From: Phytoseiulus persimilis
Taxonomy: Eukaryota > Arthropoda > Arachnida > Mesostigmata > Phytoseiidae
Reading direction: 5' to 3'
Assembly: GCA_037576195.1 (NCBI GenBank)
Contig: CM075102.1
Coordinates: forward strand, 5,146,001 to 5,210,000
Length of the DNA stretch: 64,000 nucleotides
Numbering within the stretch: the first letter of the stretch is position 1; each line of letters opens with the position of its first letter. Of this stretch, positions 1 through 11,267 are shown piece by piece. Below the pieces are notes generated by a model. The model was not told where the DNA came from. It saw only the letters and a program-made list of their open reading frames with translations, and made no database searches. Position numbers and translations under genes: made by a program.

Positions 1-1858
1 CAAATCTGAGCATTACTTTCCAACTCTGGAGAGGTGATTCTGGGGCCAATCTGAGCATTACTTCCCAAATCTGGAGGGGTGATTCCGAGACCAATCTGAG
101 CATTACTTTCCAACTCTGGAGGGGTGATTCCGGGGCAAATCTGAGCATTACTCCGCAACTCTGGAGGGGTGATTCCGGGGCCAATCTGAGCATTTCTTTC
201 CAAATCTGGAGGGGTGATTCCGGGGCCAATCTGAGCATTACTTTCCGACTCTGGATGGGGTGATTCTGGGGCCAATCTGAGCATTACTTCCCAACTCTGG
301 AGGGGTGATTCCGGGGCAAATCTGAGCATTACTTCCCAACTCTGGAGGGGTGATTCCGGGGCCAATCTGAGCATTTCTTTCCAAATCTGGAGGGGTGATT
401 CCGGGGCAAATCTGAGCATTTCTTCCCAACTCTGGAGGGGTGATTCTGGGGCCAATCTGAGCATTACTTCCCAAATCTGGAGGGGTGATTCCGAGACCAA
501 TCTGAGCATTACTTTCCAACTCTGGAGGGGTGATTTCGGGGCCAATCTGAGCATCACTTTCCAACTCTGGAGGGGTGATTCTGGGGCCAATCTGAGCATT
601 ACTTCCCAAATCTGGAGGGGTGATTCCGAGACCAATCTGAGCATTACTTTCCAACTCTGAAGGGGTGATTCTGGGGCCAATCTGAGCATTACTTCCCAAA
701 TCTGGAGGGGTGATTCCGGGGCCAATCTGAGCATTACTTCCCAACTCTGGAGGGGTGATTCCGGGGCAAATCTGAGCATTACTACCCAACTCTGGAGGGG
801 TGATTCCGGGGCAAATCTGAGCATTACTCCCCAACTCTGGAGGGGTGATTCCGGGGCAAATCTGGGCATTACTTTCCAACTCTGGAGGGGTGATTTCGGG
901 GCCAATCTGAGCATTACTTTCCAACTCTGGAGGGGTGATTCTGGGGCCAATCAGAGCATTACTTCCCAACTCTGGAGGGGTGATTCCGGGGCAAATCTGA
1001 GCATTACTTTCCAACTCTGGAGGGGTGATTCTGGGGCCAATCTGAGCATTACTTCCCAAATCTGGAGGGGTGATTCCGAGACCAATCTGAGCATTACTTT
1101 CCAACTCTGGAGGGGTGATTCCGGGGCCAATCTGGGCATTACTTTCCAACTCTGGAGGGGTGATTCCGGGGCAAATCTGAGCATTTCTTTCCAAATCTGG
1201 AGGGGTGATTCCGAGACCAATCTGAGCATTACTTTCCAACTCTGGAGGGGTGATTCCGGGGCCAATCTGGGCATTACTTTCCAACTCTGGAGGGGTGATT
1301 TCGGGGCCAATCTGAGCATTACTTTCCAACTCTGGAGGGGTGATTCTGGGGCCAATCTGAGCATTACTTCCCAACTCTGGAGGGGTGATTCCGGGGCAAA
1401 TCTGAGCATTACTTTCCAACTCTGGAGAGGTGATTCTGGGGCCAATCTGAGCATTACTTCCCAAATCTGGAGGGGTGATTCCGAGACCAATCTGAGCATT
1501 ACTTTCCAACTCTGGAGGGGTGATTCCGGGGCAAATCAGAGCATTACTCCGCAACTCTGGAGGGGTGATTCCGGGGCCAATCTGAGCATTTCTTTCCAAA
1601 TCTGGAGGGGTGATTCCGGGGCCAATCTGAGCATTACTTTCCGACTCTGGATGGGGTGATTCTGGGGCCAATCTGAGCATTACTTCCCAACTCTGGAGGG
1701 GTGATTCCGGGGCAAATCTGAGCATTACTTCCCAACTCTGGAGGGGTGATTCCGGGGCCAATCTGAGCATTTCTTTCCAAATCTGGAGGGGTGATTCCGG
1801 GGCCAATCTGAGCATTTCTTTCCAAATCTGGAGGGGTGATTCCGAGACCAATCTGACC
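1..1858 (+). repeat. 45-bp minisatellite array 1
   Basis: About 41 direct repeats of a 45-bp unit containing GAGCATTACTTTCCAACTC followed by TGGAGGGGTGATTC. Units differ by a few substitutions (TTCCAACT/TCCCAAAT, GGGGCC/GAGACC), and the array runs off the left edge. Because 45 is a multiple of 3 and units rarely carry stops, several frames stay open for hundreds of codons (for example minus strand 238-1983 with a 15-residue period). That is a by-product of period length, not evidence for a protein. The same unit, inverted and slightly diverged (GGCCAG for GCTCAG on the other strand), forms the array at 14082-17912. Confidence 0.97.
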
Positions 1859-2143
1859 ATATTTTTCAAAATCAGAATGCTGAACCAGTGAAGGGAGAGA
1901 AAAGTGCCTCGATGGCAGGGAGCGCCGTCCAACCGCGCGCAGCGCGGCCGACTCCAGTCGGCCAAAGGCCGGCTGGTCCTCAATAAGTCCCGAAGTTTGG
2001 AGCCGAGCAGTATGAGAACCGAACTCTGGATTTCGAATCGGGGAAGGTTTCGGCCCCGGGGGAGAATCGTGTTTCAGTGGAATGTGATTTTTTGAGCTAA
2101 AGAGCAGTCGGGCTATCATTTTGTCGGGCAGTTTATATCTGCC
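1859..2143 (+). other. Array 1 right flank with GC-rich stem-loop
   Basis: The sequence just outside the array (TCACTGG/CCAGTGA box and GTGCCTCGA box, 1883-1914) is matched in inverted orientation by 14025-14075, beside array 2. So the arrays are internal parts of the same kind of element, not free satellites. A stem-loop CCAGTCGGCC-AAA-GGCCGGCTGG lies at 1954-1976 with one G:T mismatch. A related loop (AGCCGGCC-TTC-GGCCGACT) lies at 13886-13904 on the opposite strand. Helitrons carry a hairpin near the 3' end, which would fit, but no convincing CTRR end is visible here. No gene seen. Confidence 0.6.
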
Positions 2144-3515
2144 CGTAGACTCCGATGGTATGATAGGAGAATCGTTCTCCGAGAGTCACTCTGACGATCG
2201 ACAGAAATACTGCTCTGGGAATCGACGGTCCGCGGGAGTCGACTAAATCATCGCGATCCTCACAGGAATCGACGAACCTCACGCACACTTTCTCGGTTTC
2301 CCTCTTGCATTTCAATAGCAGGTTAAGGAGTGGAGGCCATTGTCTCGGAAAAAAACATGGCTGCTCAGCAGTGAAACCAGTCGAGAGAGGAGGAGAAGCA
2401 GACAGCCGAACGGCGGAAGGTTTGGAATGTTCAGGGCTCTTGAGAGTGACCAGCTTGCTTCGCGCAGCGATGTGATCTCGTGAGCCTAGAGTGGGACTTC
2501 CAGGCCGGTGGATGACGAGAGCTACCCAGCAGTAATGTTACTGGTCGATTCTCGGCCCCGTTGCAGTATGAGAGGAACTATGTTCCGTTTGAAAGCTCAG
2601 CGAAGAAGCAGGGACCCAACGAGGTAAAGTGGAGACACAAACTTCAATGGAGGATTGGGAGCCCAGGGAAACGGATGAGATGGCAATTTCGAGCGCCGGA
2701 AGATCTGAGCTCCCGGCGCTGATCCGAATCGCCGACTGTAGACGTCTGATGATGTTCCTTGAAATCCTTGACACAAGTTGGCACGGAGGACACTCATTGA
2801 CGTCCTGGCAAACCTATCGAGGCTCGTGATATTCATGCCTTCGGATCATGCTTCATCGTTCATGCTCCGATGAATGCGCTGTTGTGAAGATATCTTCGAG
2901 AAAGTTCAAAGTGTCGACGAAACGTCGAGTCTCTCCAGGTGGGCTTCCCGCTCTGTCCATGCCTAGCGAGAATCGGCGACACGAACAGGTGTCCCGCTGC
3001 AGCGGATGCCAGTGTGCAAACTACTCTGATGTATACTCATGTAATAGAGTACATGCGAAGGGATCCTGAAGATAAGTAGCTCCGCACAACTACGGAAGCT
3101 GTGAGCCAGAGCGGGTGGAAAACCATGACCAGTGAGAAGGCTTCCTCTCGCGATCCCTCGCCGCCCCGAATACTGTAAGCGCCTCTCCAATACGAGCCTC
3201 GGTCAAGTCGCCTGGAACAAGTTTATAGCGAAAAATATGAAAGCGGAAAGAAATCAGGCATACCCGAGTACGCATGGTCTGCTGAAGCACGCTATTGCAG
3301 TTTATAGCTCGCTCTCTACGATAAACGCGATGCCTTGAAGTCGGCGCGGTGGACAGAGGACACTCGGGGGTTCCGGGCCTTTGGGAACGATCCCACGAAT
3401 GCTTCGATATCATTCTCGCTCCTTCCCGTGTCTCCGGAAGGTTGAAAGCCCTTTGCTTAGTGCTCCCACGCTTTACTGCTGAATTCCATCACTCAGTGGA
3501 TCACTCAGCTCAGAC

Positions 3516-3872
3516 ATGGACTTCGGAGGTGTCGAAAATGTACGAGAGATCTTCGTTGTGGTCAACCTTTACATTGACCATCGCGACGACATTCTTTCGG
3601 CTCCGCCATCGAGTGATGACGAAGATTCCGATGGTTCCGATCTTGATTTTGAAGACTTCGTTATGGGAGACATCCTTGAGGAGGAATATATCGGGGAAGA
3701 TCTCGAGGAATATCCAGAGGAGGATCACGAGGAATATCAAGAGGAGAATATGGAAGAAGATGACGAGGGGGATCTAGAGGAGAGGCTTAGGGAAATGTTC
3801 CTGACAACGCCAACCTCCGATGACGATGAGATCGCGGAGGACTTGGCCGAAACGATGGACGAAGAATTCTGA
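3516..3872 (+). CDS. Acidic protein family, copy A (unknown function)
   Basis: A 118-residue ORF with ATG in a fair context (GACATGG). Three parts are visible: a mixed hydrophobic N-terminus with VREIFVVVNLYID (about residues 8-20), a Ser/Asp-rich stretch SSDDEDSDGSD (about 32-42) resembling casein kinase 2 sites, and a long Glu/Asp tract. It ends with PTSDDDE and MDEEF. Five homologues occur in the window (37275, 42356, 45272, 56599, 59534). End blocks are conserved, while the acidic middle varies in length by whole codons, which supports translation. No recognised domain, signal peptide or membrane segment. It could be a nuclear or RNP-associated acidic protein, but that is a guess. Confidence 0.6.
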   Translation: MDFGGVENVREIFVVVNLYIDHRDDILSAPPSSDDEDSDGSDLDFEDFVMGDILEEEYIGEDLEEYPEEDHEEYQEENMEEDDEGDLEERLREMFLTTPTSDDDEIAEDLAETMDEEF

Positions 3873-3965
3873 TCCAAAGAGTCCTAATGAATGTGAAGAC
3901 TTGGAATTTGGAAGATTCATAAGGGATATTCCATATCAGTGGGAGATACCTCTGTCTATAACAGG

Positions 3966-3971
3966 AATAAA
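3966..3971 (+). promoter_or_regulatory. Candidate poly(A) signal for acidic ORF A
   Basis: AATAAA 94 nt after the acidic stop codon. The hexamer is kept in copies E, E' and D at the homologous position but reads AATGAA in B and AATCAA in C. Confidence 0.4.
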
Positions 3972-5681
3972 TCCAGATTGCAGTAAATCCACTCATGCTC
4001 TCTCCTGGAATTCCCCGAAGTACTACATTCTCGAGTTCTCCGTGATTGAAGCGGCATCCCTCAGAATTTCCAGAGGGCTCTTCCCGGTTCTCTGTGAACG
4101 GTGGCCGATGTTGATGTTGTAGAATGGTAACATGATGAAAGTCCAGCGACATTGATTCCTACCAATTTAGCTTTCACGGACGAGCCGAAAACTTATTCTA
4201 TCGTAGCGGCAGGATCCATCGCTAAGATGAGGAGATTCCCCAGAGCGAACTCCCGATGGACTGAACGCGTCAAGTCGGGCAAAACGCACTCATCTGTAGA
4301 GTTTCGACTTTGCTTGGGCGAATAACAGAGCGAGAATGATCCGGAGTCTCAAAGCACCACGAGATGCTCTGAGATGTCCGAATACCGCCATCGCTCATGT
4401 GTTGCCGGTGGACGATCTCAATCAGGTAGGTTCGCCGTGATTCGAAAGGCATTTTCGAGAAAGCGATTCCTGGGTGCGAGCATCCTTTCGAAAAAACCCG
4501 AGAGCGCCGAACATAGCGAGGTATCCTCAAGGATCAGAGGGTTTGAAGCTGTCGGATGTATAAGACTGTAGAGGTTTGCTCTCATCTCGGAAGCTCCCCG
4601 GAGAAGCCAGGTATCTCCCATGCGACCTTGGTGAGCTGACTTGACATGTGCCAGGGGAAGATCTCGTATTTCGTGGCATTCCGAGGCAACCCAGCCTTTC
4701 CGGCTCTCCGAGTACGGTTCACGATTCTTGAGGAGCGTCTGTGTTCGCGAGTCATCAGGGATCACAACCCCGTTGGTTTTGGAGACGTTATCCACTGAAT
4801 CCACCTGAGATTTGGTTTCCCATCGAAACTTCGGAGATGCCCACTCTTATCACCTGCCGTCAATGTGTCGTCTATTCCAAAACATTTCGTTCTAACTTCG
4901 GATCACTATCCTCGTTGGCTTGCACACCTGACCGGCTTCCGATGCCCTCCCCAAAAAGAGGAAGCCCTCTGCTTCTATCAATGAACATGGATCTATCAAC
5001 TCGGAATTCCCGTGGTTCACTTGTGTTTATTCAAGACAGAGTTATTCGCAGTGAACCGTCGCAGAGCCGAAGCCTGCTTCTTCTGTAGAACTTTTCGTCT
5101 TCCACAACGATCTTCTGAGCCCAGACGCTGTCGGTTGAGTCAGAATTATGTTCTCTGGGGCTCTAGCGAAACCCTATCCGACTGCGGAGAAGGCTCAAAG
5201 GCTGTTAGAGCTTCGACGGGCGGTGGTTGACTATATTTGATTGAACGGGAACCTCCGCCGCGAGAGCGGGTCCCGCTCGAGACTTCGAGGCAGCGCCCCG
5301 CTATTTGCGCGAAGCCCGCGGTTTCTGCCTACAGTGATGATGTTTGCTGTTCAGACCTGGATCCTCCCAAGTTTTGGTCTCCGACGAGGGCGGAGAGCGA
5401 GCCCAACCGATTTCTCAGCCATCTGCGTGGTGCTGGGACTTCATTCGAAAAAATTCAGCTCCGGAACAAACCCCGAATCTCTCGGAACCACGCCGCAGCC
5501 CCGACGGATGCTGCGGTTTCCGACGAATTCCAACGGTATCTCGAATCCAGATGAGCATCGTCTAGGGCGACACGAAGCCGCGTTGGAGAGAGAGTTATAG
5601 CGCTCACAGCATAAGAGCAGCGTCATAACACCCACGAGCTCACACGGTTGTTGCGCTCCACGACCAGACTCCCGCTTCGAA

Positions 5682-6233
5682 ATGCTTGCCTCTGCTCGCG
5701 CTGCCATGAGAGAGTCGCTTGAATCTCAGAAGGACTTCGAACGATTGATCTTCGAGATTGACCTCCTCCGGAATCGAGATCTTGGACCAGAGGCAGCCGA
5801 ATACACACCGTTCGCAGCCAATCCACGAGAAGCACGAGTGAGGCAACCAAGCGACAAGAAGAAGCTTCAGAAGAGGACGCCTTCTCTCTTCTGGACCAAA
5901 CACGAATGGAAGTTTTCGGCTCCGATATCCGTGTCTCCTAATTCCAAGGTACAGTTCGCGGAATGCATCGTTACTGTGCCTCTCTCGGAGCTCGGGTATT
6001 GTCCGTTCTGTTGCAAGAAGGGCGAAGCTCGGGTAGTTAGCCAGGGACACAATCTGCGTGCTCCGAACGGCACGGTCGCCTGCCCTTCATTGAGGAGGTT
6101 AAGGTGTCATTTGTGCAACTGCCAGGGAGGGGACTATGCCCATACTTTTAGTTACTGCCCAACGTCGCCTAACCCTAAAAAACCGAACTTCTTACGTCAA
6201 ATAAGGACGAGCTTCTGGGTTGAATGTACGTAG
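5682..6233 (+). CDS. nanos: Nanos-type zinc-finger protein, copy A
   Basis: A 183-residue ORF. Residues about 109-162 form the Nanos double finger: YCPFC, His 13 residues after the second Cys (QGHNL), ten residues to CPSLR, then CHLC, and finally GDYAHT and YCP. Spacings match the family C-x2-C-x12-H-x10-C and C-x7-C-x2-C, except eight rather than seven residues separate the last CxxC from its His. Nanos proteins bind mRNA 3'UTRs with Pumilio and repress translation in germ cells (family knowledge). The N-terminal half (residues 1-108) is basic and unrecognised. Start ATG at 5682 was chosen because an in-frame stop lies upstream in copy C and the ORF length is the same in all three copies. 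An AATAAA lies 66 nt after the stop. The ORF is intronless as seen; it could be a terminal exon or a retrogene. Confidence 0.8.
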   Translation: MLASARAAMRESLESQKDFERLIFEIDLLRNRDLGPEAAEYTPFAANPREARVRQPSDKKKLQKRTPSLFWTKHEWKFSAPISVSPNSKVQFAECIVTVPLSELGYCPFCCKKGEARVVSQGHNLRAPNGTVACPSLRRLRCHLCNCQGGDYAHTFSYCPTSPNPKKPNFLRQIRTSFWVECT

Positions 6234-6298
6234 CTTCTGAACTATCAGAAACAGACAGTACAATATTTCTGACAGAACGCCATCAAAGTGATAACTGA

Positions 6299-6304
6299 AA
6301 TAAA
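6299..6304 (+). promoter_or_regulatory. Candidate poly(A) signal for Nanos ORF A
   Basis: AATAAA in the context CTGAAATAAAGATATG, conserved at the same distance from the Nanos stop in copies B and C. Confidence 0.5.
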
Positions 6305-6493
6305 GATATGTCTCGTGGAATCAAACTCAAACTACCTCTTCAGAGTTTTCTTTGTTGTGAGCGACCGGTTACTGAAGTCAACTCTCCAAGATAAATCCAG
6401 GCTGGGAATGCGTTGGAGGACAGCTGGCCCTTCTTGGAGTTGGAACACTCCTCCTCCAACCAGACTGCTCCTGAGAAATGGAAGAACAGGAGT

Positions 6494-9400
6494 ACCCCAA
6501 TTTGTTCGGTGGATCCAGTGACGCATGTTCGCTGTGGATCGCGAACACGTTCGCGAGTGGCGTCATGACGAAAAGAAGCCCAACTAAGTCGGGCGAAACC
6601 TTCACGGAAGCCAACTAGCGATGTGCTCAACGGCGCCGTGCTACGACGGATATGCGATTGCAGGACTGGACAAGGACGTGTCTCGCAAGAACTCATCAAG
6701 CGTGGAGCTCGCCGCGGGGTGTCGTCACAGGGCGAACGTACCAGTCAGCAGGGGCCGAAAGAGGATAACGAGTGAGCCGGAAGCTGCTCCCCGACTCGAA
6801 GAATGAAGAGCGTCCCAATTGGCTCAGAGCCACAGACATGGCTTCGCCATGCTTGAGATTCCAGTCGAGCCTTCCTCACCAGCCGGGGAGTGTTTCCCGT
6901 CGCTTCCAGAGCACTCCTTAGACATCGATTCGAGCGCTCACTGAAGTGTGTGGTGATAAAGGGTGTCGCCGTCCGATGGAGCGGACCACAGCCATTGAGA
7001 TAGATACCGTTGGACTTTCAATCAATTCATTCCATTGTGCTCATCATTGCTGCGGCTCCATCTAGGAAGATCTGATCAAGGGTTTCCCAACGAAGTTGGA
7101 ACTGACCCTCAGGGGCCGTATGGCTAGGGGTGGGTTGGGGCTGAGGTTGAGAACTGATTTACTGTACACAATATCGTTATCTCAACAAATTCACATACAG
7201 AGTACTCAGACTTCCGTTCGGATACTGACCGCCTTTCGGATCGACGCTAGGCCCCACTCGACCCCTTGGAGCGACCGATGGTGGAAGAATAGTGGAACCT
7301 CGATTATTTCAACCAAGCGATGCGTCATCTGTGGAGTACAGCCTTACCCCACCACTTCGCATTGACTGTCTTGAAACAAGAGAGGCAACTTGAGACAACT
7401 CTTGAAACTATGTCGATTATAGGTTAGGCGTACCAGCTGGGGAGGGACTTTACTCGCCAGATCAGACAACTACTGCAACATGGATAAGGCCGATTGCAAA
7501 CGAACGAGAACAGTGTTTGAATGACACGTTAACAACGTTCGGCCGGTGCCACCGCGATTTGCTCAACGCGACTCCGAAGTTGCGAGGCTCCCAGAAGCAT
7601 GGAAAGTGTAGTCGTTGCCCTCAGTAAAATCAGCTGATCGGTAAACTCACTTTGTGTTTCGACAAAACTGGACACCCTAACCGGCTCACGAGCTTTCAGG
7701 TAACAAATCGTAGAGAGCCGATTGAGACAACGCGATTTCCGCTCTCACGGAAATATGGATGGAAATGAATTTAAGATCAATCAATATTCCCCCGATGAGA
7801 ACATTCTATTGCCAGGAACCCACCACGCTCGCTTACAGAATTTAGCACGACTTGTGTATCATAATGCCAGACAGAAGCCTGTTGATCCTCCTGCTGGCTA
7901 CAAGGGTAGCGGTAGCGATGTTCTTCCAGAAAGGCTCTGAGTATTTACCACCTATCATCAGACAGAAACCATCGTCAGGACCTCCGAGATAAGTCCGGAC
8001 CAATTTTTCCGTGGATTGTCTCTCAGCTAGCACCACCTGTCCAAGGGAGAGCGTCAATTGAAGTCGTATGCTTGCTGTCAAAACGAAACCTGTTCAGACG
8101 AAGATGACAGACGGATTGCACATTAGCTACACTCGTCGACTCACCCATAACTTTTCCATTCATGGCACAAACTTTCTCATACTATGAGCAGCGCTCGCAG
8201 GCAATTTGTAATAGCTTCTGGTAGGTCTGACTGTGAGGATTGTTCGCTCCAAACCAGGCCTCAGTTATGCTGCCAGCAGGACTGTAGGAACCAGCTTTCC
8301 TTCTCTGGCATCCAAGTACCTGCTAGCTCCCCATGAGAAAATACGAGTAGATAAATGTGTAGACTCTCGTCTCCCGATGCCCTCTAATTCGATTTTCGAT
8401 GAACAAGTGGTCATCAGCATTTTGTACAAGTACAACCTCACTCAGTCTCAGGTGATGAAATTCTTGAAGTCATCCCTTGATTCTGTGCTCAATTGATTCT
8501 TATATGTTCACTGAGAATGATAACGACCCTATCCCCTTGCTCTAGTGAATTGAAGAACAGAGGAAATTTTAGTTGTTCCTCGGACACTCGTCTCTAGTAA
8601 CGGAATTGGGTAGACTCATAGATGGAGCATCGGTATGTGGAGCAGTGATAGGATTTTCGACGCTGGATGCTACGGTTGAACTCTGAGTGCTCAAAGCCCC
8701 AGTTCGGAATAGTGATTCCGGAAGCTGTTTTGTCAGCGGAAGACACGGTAGTCCAAAGAGCGCCGTGCCTTCTGGTAGAGAAATTTCTAGAGAAAGAGGC
8801 CTGAATGTTTGAGCTTGAGCTGCAGTGGGTAACAATTGACCCTGACTCTAGAGCATCCAAGTCGAGGTCTGATACTTTCCGAAGTGGTTGTCTCACAGTT
8901 AAGGAGTTGACGTCCGTAGGCGGGTTCCAAACAACCCAGTAGACTCAGAACCAAATGAGGCAGTGAACGCAGACGATGTGCTCGTCAGAATGAATTCGAT
9001 TCATGAAGAATCAGAAATCAGCCTATAGGAATGGTTGACGATGGCGCCAGAGCTGCGCGCTCTGAAGTTTCTCTCTTGGTGACAATCATGACAGGTGTGA
9101 GTACTTCCAATTCAGTAGAGTTCATGGAAGATGAGTTGAGATTTCGGGGAGAGACTCATTCGCGGAGAGTTCGAGTCACCACTGACTACGGAACGCTATC
9201 GGGTCTATTCGGTTCTGAGAAGACGGTGATGTTTGAGCTTTGTAGGAACTCACACAAAGTTCACCTGAAGAAAAAGTCTTGGAAAAGCGATCTATTGATT
9301 GAAGATCACTGGATCGTCGTCATCGCTGCCGCCTCATGTGCCCGTATAACGCGAGATTGTCAAAAGCCAGATTGACAGGCGGGAGAGCGGGCAGGTAGTC

Positions 9401-9608
9401 GGATGACTGAAGAGGCCGCTGGCACGATGGCAGGGAAACTTCCGAACGACAAGTGGATGCGTATAGGCGAATCGGACAAACAATACCATAAAATAGGAGC
9501 TCATGGAAAACTCCTACGTATTCCCTTTCCCCTGGCGATAACGCAGCATCTCCTTGGACGAGGTCTGCATGAGCTCTGGTTGATCCTGACGATATTTGTA
9601 GCTCATCT
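6494..9608. other. No gene seen
   Basis: About 3.1 kb with only short overlapping ORFs on both strands and no recognisable protein motif, tandem repeat or RNA gene. None of it matches the other duplicated units. It may hold the lost 3' LTR side of the gypsy element to its right or other old transposon remains. Confidence 0.5.
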
Positions 9609-9686
9609 TCAAACGTGCAGGAAGCTCCAAAATAGAAGACAAATATGATCGTGTGTTTCACACAACATGAGATAAGGATTCAGCGA

Positions 9687-9715
9687 ATCTATCCGCTGAA
9701 TCAGCGGATACCACT
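9687..9715. repeat. Shared palindrome, copy 1
   Basis: A 29-bp sequence centred on the hairpin ATCCGCTGAATCAGCGGAT and ending in ACCACT. It is identical to 18247-18275. An extra GGATTCAGCG just to the left (9676-9685) can pair with the same stem. It marks the 3' limit of the gypsy homology, as the other copy marks a Helitron-like 5' end. Confidence 0.75.
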
Positions 9716-9729
9716 CCCCCCCCCCCCCC
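9716..9729 (-). other. G14 tract, possible polypurine tract
   Basis: Fourteen consecutive C (G on the gypsy coding strand) lie just after the integrase C-terminus, where a polypurine tract would prime plus-strand synthesis. The following sequence does not resemble the candidate 5' LTR end at 13827, so the role is uncertain. Confidence 0.3.
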
Positions 9730-10645
9730 ATCCCGCAAAAAGATTTGTCCCTCCTGGGACTACACTTGACAACTCTCTTCAACGGGCTTGTTCTCGAGGC
9801 ACCCCGCTCATCCTTGAATGAAATTCGTTTGGGTATCCCATCGAATTTCTCCACACTAACAACTCGATAAGGACCTCCATACTTCAAAGTATTTCCAATC
9901 TTCACGAAAACTTGATCGCCAATGGCCAAATTTGGAATCTTTGATGAATGCCTGGCGTCGAAGTTCTTCTTTTGTTTCCTGTGGACCGCATCTTCTTCCT
10001 CGGACGACCGCCTCTTCTCTTTCGAACGCAACAATTTCGTCTCAACGCCAATTTTTTCGTCGGCGGGAAGATAAGCGACCTCGTTCCTTAAAGCGAAAAC
10101 GGGCGAGCAACCAATAGTGCTACAGTGCGAATAGTTGTGATGTCTCACTGCCGACTCCAAACTCTTCTTTCAACCACCTGAATGTGACGGGTACATAGCC
10201 ATGAACGTTTCCAAATCTCGTATCAAACGTTCCGCTGGACCATTAGACTGTGGATTGTACGCGCTGCCAACACAAATCCGCATACCCTGCCGTGCTGCCC
10301 ATTCCCGGAGTTCCTTGCTTTCGAAAACTCTCGCATGATCTGAAATCAGTACCCGGTTTCCTTGAGAACTTTTTGTCCGAGCAGTTCGATAACCGCGTCC
10401 GCGTTCTCACGACCGGCTCTGGCGACTGCGAACCTTGAATTTCGATCAATGGCAACCAAAAATGCTCTCGATTTCGTCCCAGGCCCACTTGTTTTTGATA
10501 ACTCCGCGAAATCCAGATGCACCTGGTGCATTGGCGGGTCATCGTTTGAACGCAAACACATCGTGTCTACTTTTGGTCTGAATTTTGCCTTATTCTTTTG
10601 AAAAATCAAACATGACCGTACGTAAGAATACACCTCTTGTTTCAA
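9730..10645 (-). pseudogene. gypsy integrase
   Basis: The integrase catalytic core is readable across shifted frames: MHQVHLDFAE carries the first Asp, AFLVAIDRNSRF follows the core strand, ISDHARVFES holds the second Asp, and NPQSNGPAERLIR holds the Glu. A C-terminal beta-barrel-like segment (IPNLAIGDQVFVKI, GPYRVVSVEKFDG) follows. Only a remnant of the N-terminal zinc domain is seen. The frame changes near 10250-10350 and again near 10200, so no full-length protein is made. Confidence 0.85.
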
Positions 10646-11178
10646 CTTCGGCCACGAGAACCGCTTTGAAATCTTCGGATAAGTCCGCTACGCTCCATCT
10701 TAACCCCCGAATCAGGACTATCATGGTAAAGCTCCAAGATCTCCTTCCTATCATCTGGAGCGATTTCCAACTTCCCTTTCGCGTTGACGCTTATCATCAA
10801 AAGTACTTGCTCACTCTCTTGTGGCAAACGAGACATCGCGTCAGCATGAGAAATACCTTTCCCCGGCGTGTGCTCAACGACGAAATCCATTTCAGATAGT
10901 CTTTGTATCCACCGCGCTATCCGACCTTTTGGCTCTTTTGTCTTGAGCAATTCTTTCAGTGCACTGTGATCGGTATACAAAGTGAACTTCTGTCCCTCTT
11001 GATACGATCGGAAATAGTAGGCTGCCTTCAGAACAGCCAACATCTCCTTCTCCGACGTTGAATAATAATTTTTCTCTGCTTTGTTGAAAGTGTAGGACTG
11101 ATAGCCAACTACATGTTCCTTTCCAACTTCTGACTTCTGGGTCAACACGGAGCCTGTTCCTAAATCTGACGCATCAGG
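10642..11178 (-). pseudogene. gypsy RNase H
   Basis: Contains VVGYQSYTF, YYSTSEKEMLAVL (Glu), FTLYTDHSALKELL (Asp) and HADAMSRL (Asp), the standard gypsy RNase H motifs in order. It is joined to reverse transcriptase through a segment broken by the 11-bp duplication at 11182-11203. Confidence 0.85.
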
Positions 11179-11181
11179 TAG

Positions 11182-11203
11182 GAGGTAGTCAGGAGGTAGT
11201 CAG
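11182..11203 (-). repeat. 11-bp tandem duplication that shifts pol frame
   Basis: GAGGTAGTCAG occurs twice in a row. Eleven is not a multiple of 3, so the frame linking reverse transcriptase to RNase H is lost at this exact point. Confidence 0.85.
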
Positions 11204-11267
11204 GATGAAAGACTTTGTGAAATCTGAAAGAACCAAAACCGGGTTCTCCGTGATTCTAGCATTCAGA

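Larger units (their letters stand above)
2144..6493 (+). repeat. Segmental duplication unit N, copy A
   Basis: Homologous along most of its length to 36043-40476 (B), 43508-48208 (C) and 57776-60827 (D). Homology begins at ATATCTGCCCGTAGACTC and stops at GAAGAACAGGAGT, where B and C continue into a gypsy gag fragment but A continues into unrelated sequence. Copy A lacks about 370 bp present in C (44150-44520), joining at 2771. It carries the acidic ORF (3516-3872) and the Nanos ORF (5682-6233). It is the only copy without the adjoining gag fragment, so it may represent a separate or older duplication. Confidence 0.9.

Noticed and set aside
1-1858. CRISPR-like array
   Set aside because: Units are contiguous 45-bp tandem repeats without unique spacers, in a eukaryotic transposon context.
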